Assembly: GCA_023381945.1 (NCBI GenBank)
Contig: JAMCQY010000291.1
Span: 1-9,374 of the forward strand
DNA: 9,374 nt
Direction of reading: 5' to 3'
Source of the DNA: Deltaproteobacteria bacterium
GTDB lineage: Bacteria; Desulfobacterota; Desulfobaccia; Desulfobaccales; 0-14-0-80-60-11
The first letter of the stretch is position 1; each line of letters begins with the position of its first letter. The position numbers and the translations under genes are program-made. Of the stretch, positions 5,598-9,374 are shown piece by piece. The notes beneath the pieces are model-generated. The model ran no database searches, had not been told where the DNA came from, and saw only the letters and a list, made by a program, of their open reading frames with translations.

Positions 5598-6030
5598 CAT
5601 GGCTGCGCCCGAAAAAATGGAAGTCACCATTTTACTGGTTGATGATGATCCCGGTCACCTTCGCCTGATCGAAAAGAATTTGCGCCGGGCCTCTTTAACG
5701 AATCCCATCGTCAAGATGGAGGACGGCCAGGCCGCCCTGGATTACGTGAACAGCCAGGACGGCCGGCAGAATTTGCTGATGCTGCTCGACCTGAACATGC
5801 CGGTGCTCAACGGCTATCAAGTGCTGGAGAAGCTGCGGGCGGATAATCGCACCAAACGCATCCCGGTTATTATCCTGACCACCACCAATGACCCGCGCGA
5901 AGTGGACCGCTGCTATGATTTGGGGTGCAACGTCTATGTAACCAAGCCGGTGGACTACGGACAATTCAGTGTAGCCATTCAGAAGCTGGGGCTGCTTTTA
6001 TCGGTGGTCAGCATCCCGGATCGGAGTTAG
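5590..6030 (+). CDS. Single-domain response regulator (Rcp1/CheY-like receiver)
   Basis: A 146-residue receiver with no output domain. Acidic residues DDD are at 18-20, the phosphoacceptor is Asp67 (LLMLLDLNMPV), the switch Thr lies in LTTTND (96-101), and the conserved Lys is 119 (VTKPVD). The spacing and the 'DGQAALDYV..LLDLNMPVLNGYQVLEKLR' wording match the Rcp1-like receivers that often sit beside phytochrome- or PAS-type kinases. The ATG at 5590 is chosen because GGAGGT (5580-5585) lies 4 nt upstream; a TTG at 5578 would lie within or before that ribosome site. It overlaps the kinase gene by 8 bp, so translation is probably coupled and the pair is very likely cognate. Output must come from protein-protein contact or from passing phosphate onward. 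Confidence 0.93.
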   Translation: MGNMAAPEKMEVTILLVDDDPGHLRLIEKNLRRASLTNPIVKMEDGQAALDYVNSQDGRQNLLMLLDLNMPVLNGYQVLEKLRADNRTKRIPVIILTTTNDPREVDRCYDLGCNVYVTKPVDYGQFSVAIQKLGLLLSVVSIPDRS

Positions 6031-6037
6031 AAGGCCT

Positions 6038-8365
6038 ATGTCCGAGAAACCTGTGCGCATCCTCTTGATGGAGGATGATGCCGGGCAAGCCCGCCTCTTT
6101 CGGAAAAGGCTGGAAAGAGACGGCTGCGTAGTCGATCATGCCTCTGACGGCGAACAGGGCCTGGAGATGTACACCCCGGGGGCCTACGACCTCGTGGTCA
6201 CCGATCACGCCATGCCCGTCTACGACGGACTCGAGGTGATTCGCCGTTTGGCTTCCCGGGGACCGTTGCCGCCCATGATCATGGTCACCGGCACCGGCAG
6301 CGAGCAGGTGGCGGTGGAGGCCATGAAGCTGGGAGCCCGCGACTACGTAGTCAAGGACGTGGACGGCGGTTTTCTTGATTTGCTCCCCGCGGTGATTGAC
6401 CGGGCCCTGCTTCAACATCGTCTGGAAGACCAGATGCGCCTGGCTGCCAAGGTCTTTGAGTGCGCGGGTGAAGGTATAGTAGTCTTAAACCAAGCGGGGA
6501 AGATTGTCTCGGTAAACGAAGCCTTCACTGGTATCACGGGCTACCCGGCCGAAGCTGCTATTGGTAAAAACCCTCGGGACCTGCTGGAATCCGGGAAACA
6601 TGAGAACTCTTTCTATGAGACCATCTATAGCTCCCTGAAACAAGGCGACAAATGGCAGGGGGAGATTTGCAGCCGCCGCCAGAACGGCGAAATCTTCACC
6701 ATGTGGCTCACCATCAGTGCGGTCGAGGATGCTCAAGGACAGCTTAATAACTATGTGGGCCTCTTCACCGACATCACCAAACGCAAGATGGCCGAAGAAG
6801 AGGTCCGCGAAGCCAGAGATAGATTGACCACCTTGATCCAGGCCTCGCCGCTGGCCATCATGAGCATGGATGCAGAGGGTCGCCTGACCAGTTGGAATGG
6901 GGCGGCCGAACGGATTTTCGGCTGGCGGGAAGAGGAAGTTCTGGGCCGCGTCCCGGCATTTGTGCCGGAAGAGAAGCTTGACGACTTTTTTGCGCGGCAC
7001 CATCTCCTGCTAAAGGAAGGCAAATGGGATAGCAACGCCGAAGAGGAGGTTCGCCGAAAAGATGGCACTCCGTTAAATTGCAATGTGTTTACTGCCCCGA
7101 TTCGTAATCGCCTCGCAGATATAGTCGGTGCAGTGGGTATCTTTGAAGACGTCACGGCGCGCAAACGGGCTGAGGAAGCGCTGCGCCTGAGTGAAGAAAA
7201 CCTGCGCCAGTCACAAAAATTAGAGGCCATCGGCCGCCTGGCCGGCGGCGTGGCCCATGATTTCAATAATATTCTGATGGCGATTATCGGCTACTGTGAA
7301 CTTCTGCATACCAAGTTCGAGGGCAGAGACTCCCGCCGTCTGGAGGTGGAGGAAATTCAAAAGGCTGCGGAGCGGGCCAGCTCGTTAACGCGCCAACTCC
7401 TGGCCTTCAGCCGCAAACAGATTTTTGCGCCCAAGTTGATCGACCTCAATGATTTGGTCACCAACCTGCATAAAATGCTGCAGCGGCTGATCAGTGAGGA
7501 GATTAAACTGATCACCAAACCGGGGGGGAATCTGGGCGGGGTCATGGCTGACCCTGGCCAAATTGAGCAAGCTCTAATCAACCTGGTGGTTAATGCCCGG
7601 GATTCCATGCCCCGGGGCGGAGAAATCTGTATCGAAACCAAGAACATCACCCTGGACGCAGTTTACGCCCAGAAGTATGAAGATTTGCGGCCAGGAGACT
7701 ATGTGATGATCTCGGTAAGCGACACCGGCAGCGGCATGGATGGAGCCTCCCTGGCGCGGGTCTTCGAGCCTTTCTTTACCACCAAGCAGTTAGGCAAAGG
7801 GACGGGGCTGGGACTATCCACGGTGCATGGCATCGTCAAGCAAAGCGGCGGCCACATCGACGTCGTCAGTGAAGTGGGCCGGGGGACCACTTTCAAGATT
7901 TACTTGCCTCGCCTTTCCTACCCAACGTCAGAGCATGAGAAGGCGCCCGCCAGGCCGTCTTCGAAGCAAGGGACGGAAACGGTTCTGCTGGTAGAGGATG
8001 AAGACATCGTCCGCCAGGTGGCCAGGCACATGCTGGAAATGAACGGTTATACCGTGCTGGAGGCCGCCTCCGGATACGACGCCCTGTCAGTGAGCCGGCA
8101 GGCTCAGGGGCCCATCCACCTGCTGGTCACCGACGTGGTCATGCCCGGCATGAGCGGCAAGAAGGCCGCAGAGATATTGAGGGCCCAGCGGCCGGGCTTG
8201 AAGGTCCTTTTCATGTCAGGGCACACCGAAAACGCCATCGTCCACCATGGGGTGCTGGACCCGGGTATCGCCTTTATCCAAAAACCCTTTCGCCAGAAAC
8301 AGTTAACCGCAAAGGTACGGGAGGTGCTGGATAACCAAATATTCCACGCCAAATCCCACCCCTAG
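6038..8365 (+). CDS. Soluble hybrid histidine kinase, REC-PAS-PAS-HisKA-HATPase-REC
   Basis: The 775-residue product has no TM segment. The first receiver (about 5-120) has acidic E12-D14, phosphoacceptor Asp56, Thr84 and Lys106. PAS domains lie at about 132-252 and 258-378, each ending in the typical D(I/V)T.(R)KxAEE linker. HisKA carries His407 in GVAHDFNN (404-411), the sub-type common in hybrid NtrB-like kinases. The ATPase domain has N515/N519, DTGSGM (562-567), FEPFFTTK (576-583) and GKGTGLGLS (586-594). The C-terminal receiver (about 648-765) has E653/D654, Asp699, Ser727 and Lys749. The N-terminal receiver could let another kinase, such as the upstream membrane kinase, gate this one. 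The C-terminal receiver probably takes phosphate from His407. The gene starts 7 bp after the receiver gene with AAGG just upstream, so it is the third gene of the operon. All catalytic residues appear intact. Confidence 0.92.
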   Translation: MSEKPVRILLMEDDAGQARLFRKRLERDGCVVDHASDGEQGLEMYTPGAYDLVVTDHAMPVYDGLEVIRRLASRGPLPPMIMVTGTGSEQVAVEAMKLGARDYVVKDVDGGFLDLLPAVIDRALLQHRLEDQMRLAAKVFECAGEGIVVLNQAGKIVSVNEAFTGITGYPAEAAIGKNPRDLLESGKHENSFYETIYSSLKQGDKWQGEICSRRQNGEIFTMWLTISAVEDAQGQLNNYVGLFTDITKRKMAEEEVREARDRLTTLIQASPLAIMSMDAEGRLTSWNGAAERIFGWREEEVLGRVPAFVPEEKLDDFFARHHLLLKEGKWDSNAEEEVRRKDGTPLNCNVFTAPIRNRLADIVGAVGIFEDVTARKRAEEALRLSEENLRQSQKLEAIGRLAGGVAHDFNNILMAIIGYCELLHTKFEGRDSRRLEVEEIQKAAERASSLTRQLLAFSRKQIFAPKLIDLNDLVTNLHKMLQRLISEEIKLITKPGGNLGGVMADPGQIEQALINLVVNARDSMPRGGEICIETKNITLDAVYAQKYEDLRPGDYVMISVSDTGSGMDGASLARVFEPFFTTKQLGKGTGLGLSTVHGIVKQSGGHIDVVSEVGRGTTFKIYLPRLSYPTSEHEKAPARPSSKQGTETVLLVEDEDIVRQVARHMLEMNGYTVLEAASGYDALSVSRQAQGPIHLLVTDVVMPGMSGKKAAEILRAQRPGLKVLFMSGHTENAIVHHGVLDPGIAFIQKPFRQKQLTAKVREVLDNQIFHAKSHP

Positions 8366-8409
8366 CCCGAATTGATATTGAAATTAATAACTTATAAGTG
8401 GCAATCAAA

Positions 8410-8424
8410 CAAGAACTCTTCTTG
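8410..8424. terminator. Small inverted repeat between convergent genes
   Basis: CAAGAA-ctc-TTCTTG is a perfect 6-bp stem in the 65-bp gap between the hybrid kinase gene and the convergent small gene. It could act in both directions. It is AT-rich and followed only by TTTGATT (leftward) or CTCTGACT (rightward), so terminator function is doubtful. Confidence 0.2.
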
Positions 8425-8430
8425 CTCTGA

Positions 8431-8769
8431 CTATTCCAATCCAGATTCGATCTTCTCAAATATATCCTCAAGTTTATAAAGAAGCCGGTCTGCTTGGGCA
8501 AGATTCCAGTCAGCGATATTCTCTTCAATACTCTTATGAAGATTCTTTAGATTATCCCTATGTTGCAGAAGTATCTCTCTGAGTGGAGTGCCATCGAAGG
8601 TGTAAAGGAGTTTATCCGTTTGCCCTGCTATTTCGTAAAGTGAAGGATTCCGATCCACCAGGTCAGAAGCCAAAGTTCTCAGACGACGGGCCAGATTTGG
8701 AAACGTTCCTTCTAGATCCGTTGGATAATAGGGAGAAACAGTGATTTTCAGTTGCATGTGCTTGCTCAT
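8431..8769 (-). CDS. Conserved-looking hypothetical protein, small and helical
   Basis: From the ATG at 8769 (GGAG 8 nt upstream) the product is 112 residues; an in-frame TTG at 8793 lies upstream of that ribosome site and is rejected. I do not recognise the family. After an N-terminal MSKHMQLKITVSP strand and a Tyr/Pro turn, residues 24-110 look almost wholly helical and charged, without a signal peptide or TM segment. The motif (T/A)D(K/R)LLY occurs twice (51-56 and 93-98), which hints at a repeated helical unit. Base composition is visibly more AT-rich than the kinase genes next to it, consistent with a different origin. It is convergent with the kinase operon and downstream of the tRNA-His terminator. 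Good ribosome site and codon-sensible sequence make it likely real. Confidence 0.7.
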   Translation of the reverse strand: MSKHMQLKITVSPYYPTDLEGTFPNLARRLRTLASDLVDRNPSLYEIAGQTDKLLYTFDGTPLREILLQHRDNLKNLHKSIEENIADWNLAQADRLLYKLEDIFEKIESGLE

Positions 8770-8823
8770 GGTTATGTCTCCAGGTGTTGACAAAAGATAA
8801 ACACGGACGGTTCACTGACCCCC

Positions 8824-8854
8824 AAAAAAAGGCCATTGGATTCCTCCAACAGCC
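8824..8854 (-). terminator. Intrinsic terminator of the tRNA-His gene
   Basis: Read leftward, GGCTGTTGGA-GGAA-TCCAATGGCC forms a 10-bp stem (two G-U pairs) with a 4-nt loop. It is followed directly by TTTTTTT (8830-8824). It begins 21 bases after the tRNA CCA end and separates the tRNA from the small gene at 8431-8769. Confidence 0.85.
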
Positions 8855-8874
8855 CGAGATTACTTACAATTTAC

Positions 8875-8951
8875 TGGGGTGAGCGACGGGACTTGAACCC
8901 GCGACCGCCAGGGCCACAACCTGGAGCTCTGCCAACTGAGCTACGCCCACC
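8875..8951 (-). tRNA. tRNA-His, anticodon GUG
   Basis: The leftward sequence folds as a complete cloverleaf. The acceptor stem GTGGGCG (8950-8944) pairs with CGCTCAC (8885-8879, one G-U pair). The D arm is GCTCAGTTGGCAGAGC, the anticodon stem CCAGG/CCTGG encloses loop TTGTGGC with anticodon GTG, and the T arm is GCGGGTTCAAGTCCCGT. The extra G at 8951 supplies the G-1 that marks tRNA-His and pairs with discriminator C73 (8878). CCA is encoded (8877-8875). Confidence 0.97.
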
Positions 8952-8962
8952 ATCCGTTCTTT

Positions 8963-8991
8963 TATGTAACACAGGAAAAGCGGCCTGGCAA
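8963..8991 (-). promoter_or_regulatory. Candidate promoter of the tRNA-His gene
   Basis: Leftward TTGCCA (8991-8986), a 17-nt spacer, and TACATA (8968-8963) lie just upstream of the tRNA 5' end. This would put the start point about 5 nt before the mature tRNA. The -35 is good and the -10 weak. Confidence 0.4.
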
Positions 8992-9084
8992 GGGCGCGGC
9001 GCGGAATGACCCCTGGTAGATTGACCGTCACTATCCTTGCATTAAGGAAAAAACAGAGGCGAGACGGCTGTGCCGCCAAGGTCC

Positions 9085-9111
9085 TTTACATCTCGGCCCG
9101 GAGGTTATAAC
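9085..9111 (+). promoter_or_regulatory. Candidate promoter of the amrS-like gene
   Basis: TTTACA (9085-9090) and TATAAC (9106-9111) each match consensus at 5 of 6 positions, with a short 15-nt spacer. The start point would be near 9118, about 25 nt before the ATG. Confidence 0.35.
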
Positions 9112-9142
9112 TTAGGGTAGATCTCATCTCCGAGGAGAAACT

Positions 9143-9374
9143 ATGCAGCCAGCCAGACTGTGGGAGGCCCTGGAGGACCGGAAGGTCCACTGCTTTCTTT
9201 GCGCCCACGAATGTAAAATTGACCCGGACAAGCGGGGCATCTGCCACGTCCGGGAAAACCGGGACGGCCAGCTTTTCAGCCTCAATTACGGCAGGATCGC
9301 CGCCGAGCATATTGACCCCATCGAGAAGAAGCCGCTGTTTCACTTCCTGCCAGGCACCCGCTCCTATTCCATTG
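9143..9374 (+). CDS. amrS: AmmeMemoRadiSam system radical SAM protein, N-terminal part
   Basis: The gene is cut by the right window edge after 77 codons. The visible part has the AmrS signature: VHCFLCAHECKIDPDKRGIC with Cys17, Cys20, Cys24 and Cys34, then HVRENRDGQLFSLNYGRI, and the highly characteristic IDPIEKKPLFHFLPGT (57-72). In this family the CxxxCxxC motif for the [4Fe-4S]/SAM cluster follows soon after and would lie beyond the window. AmrS proteins occur with MEMO- and AMMECR1-domain proteins; their biochemical role is not settled. The ATG at 9143 has an excellent ribosome site (GAGGAG, 5-nt spacing). The gene is divergent from tRNA-His. Confidence 0.9.
   Translation, partial: MQPARLWEALEDRKVHCFLCAHECKIDPDKRGICHVRENRDGQLFSLNYGRIAAEHIDPIEKKPLFHFLPGTRSYSI

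Noticed and set aside
6485..7266. Two long leftward ORFs (172 and 171 codons)
   Set aside because: Both are antisense to the PAS region of the hybrid kinase and show no recognisable domains.
8864..9079. Leftward 71-codon ORF ending VAQLAELQVVALAVAGSSPVAHPSKL
   Set aside because: This is the well-known spurious translation of the tRNA-His gene; the region is the tRNA and its promoter.
1..9374. CRISPR array, integrase, transposase gene or toxin-antitoxin pair
   Set aside because: No spaced direct-repeat array and no protein with such motifs was found on either strand.

Overview
The window looks like a moderately GC-rich (roughly 55-60% in genes) Gram-negative bacterial chromosome. A likely source is a deltaproteobacterial-type lineage (Desulfobacterota). 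That placement is an inference from the mix of genes: a membrane-anchored multi-PAS kinase, a PAS/REC hybrid kinase, a GvpL/F-type gas vesicle protein, a Flp-type pilin, an AmrS-like radical SAM protein and an RND-type efflux adaptor. No marker gene in the window settles the taxonomy.

Left part (1-1581). The start of a periplasmic efflux adaptor gene is read leftward from a near-consensus promoter (407-435). Divergently, a MarR-family regulator gene (806-1249) is read rightward, with an AT-rich palindrome (769-788, third half site at 794-801) overlapping its promoter. Between them lies a 155-bp element (436-590) with 37-bp imperfect terminal inverted repeats and two GC-rich internal hairpins. 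It resembles a MITE, and its left end directly abuts the -35 box of the efflux promoter. Downstream of marR is a possible 34-codon ORF for a single-pass membrane peptide (1414-1518).

Middle left (1582-3035), leftward. A GvpL/GvpF-family gene (1962-2756) is followed by a very short Flp/Fap-type pilin gene (1582-1749). No other gas vesicle or Tad/Flp secretion genes are visible here. The 279-bp divergent region upstream holds a strong hairpin in the gvpL leader.

Centre (3036-8365), rightward: a three-gene signalling operon. It encodes an 8-TM (MASE3-like) sensor kinase with two PAS domains, a stand-alone receiver that overlaps it by 8 bp, and, 7 bp further on, a soluble REC-PAS-PAS-HisKA-HATPase-REC hybrid kinase. 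None of the three has a DNA-binding output domain. The output is therefore probably protein-protein signalling or a partner encoded elsewhere. The first gene has its Shine-Dalgarno sequence 23 nt from the ATG, with a perfect 7-bp hairpin exactly filling the gap, which suggests structure-assisted initiation.

Right part (8366-9374). A small, AT-richer gene of unknown function (8431-8769, leftward) comes first. Next is a tRNA-His(GUG) gene (leftward) with an encoded CCA, a promoter candidate and a clear intrinsic terminator. Last is the 5' end of an amrS-like radical SAM gene (rightward, cut by the window edge).
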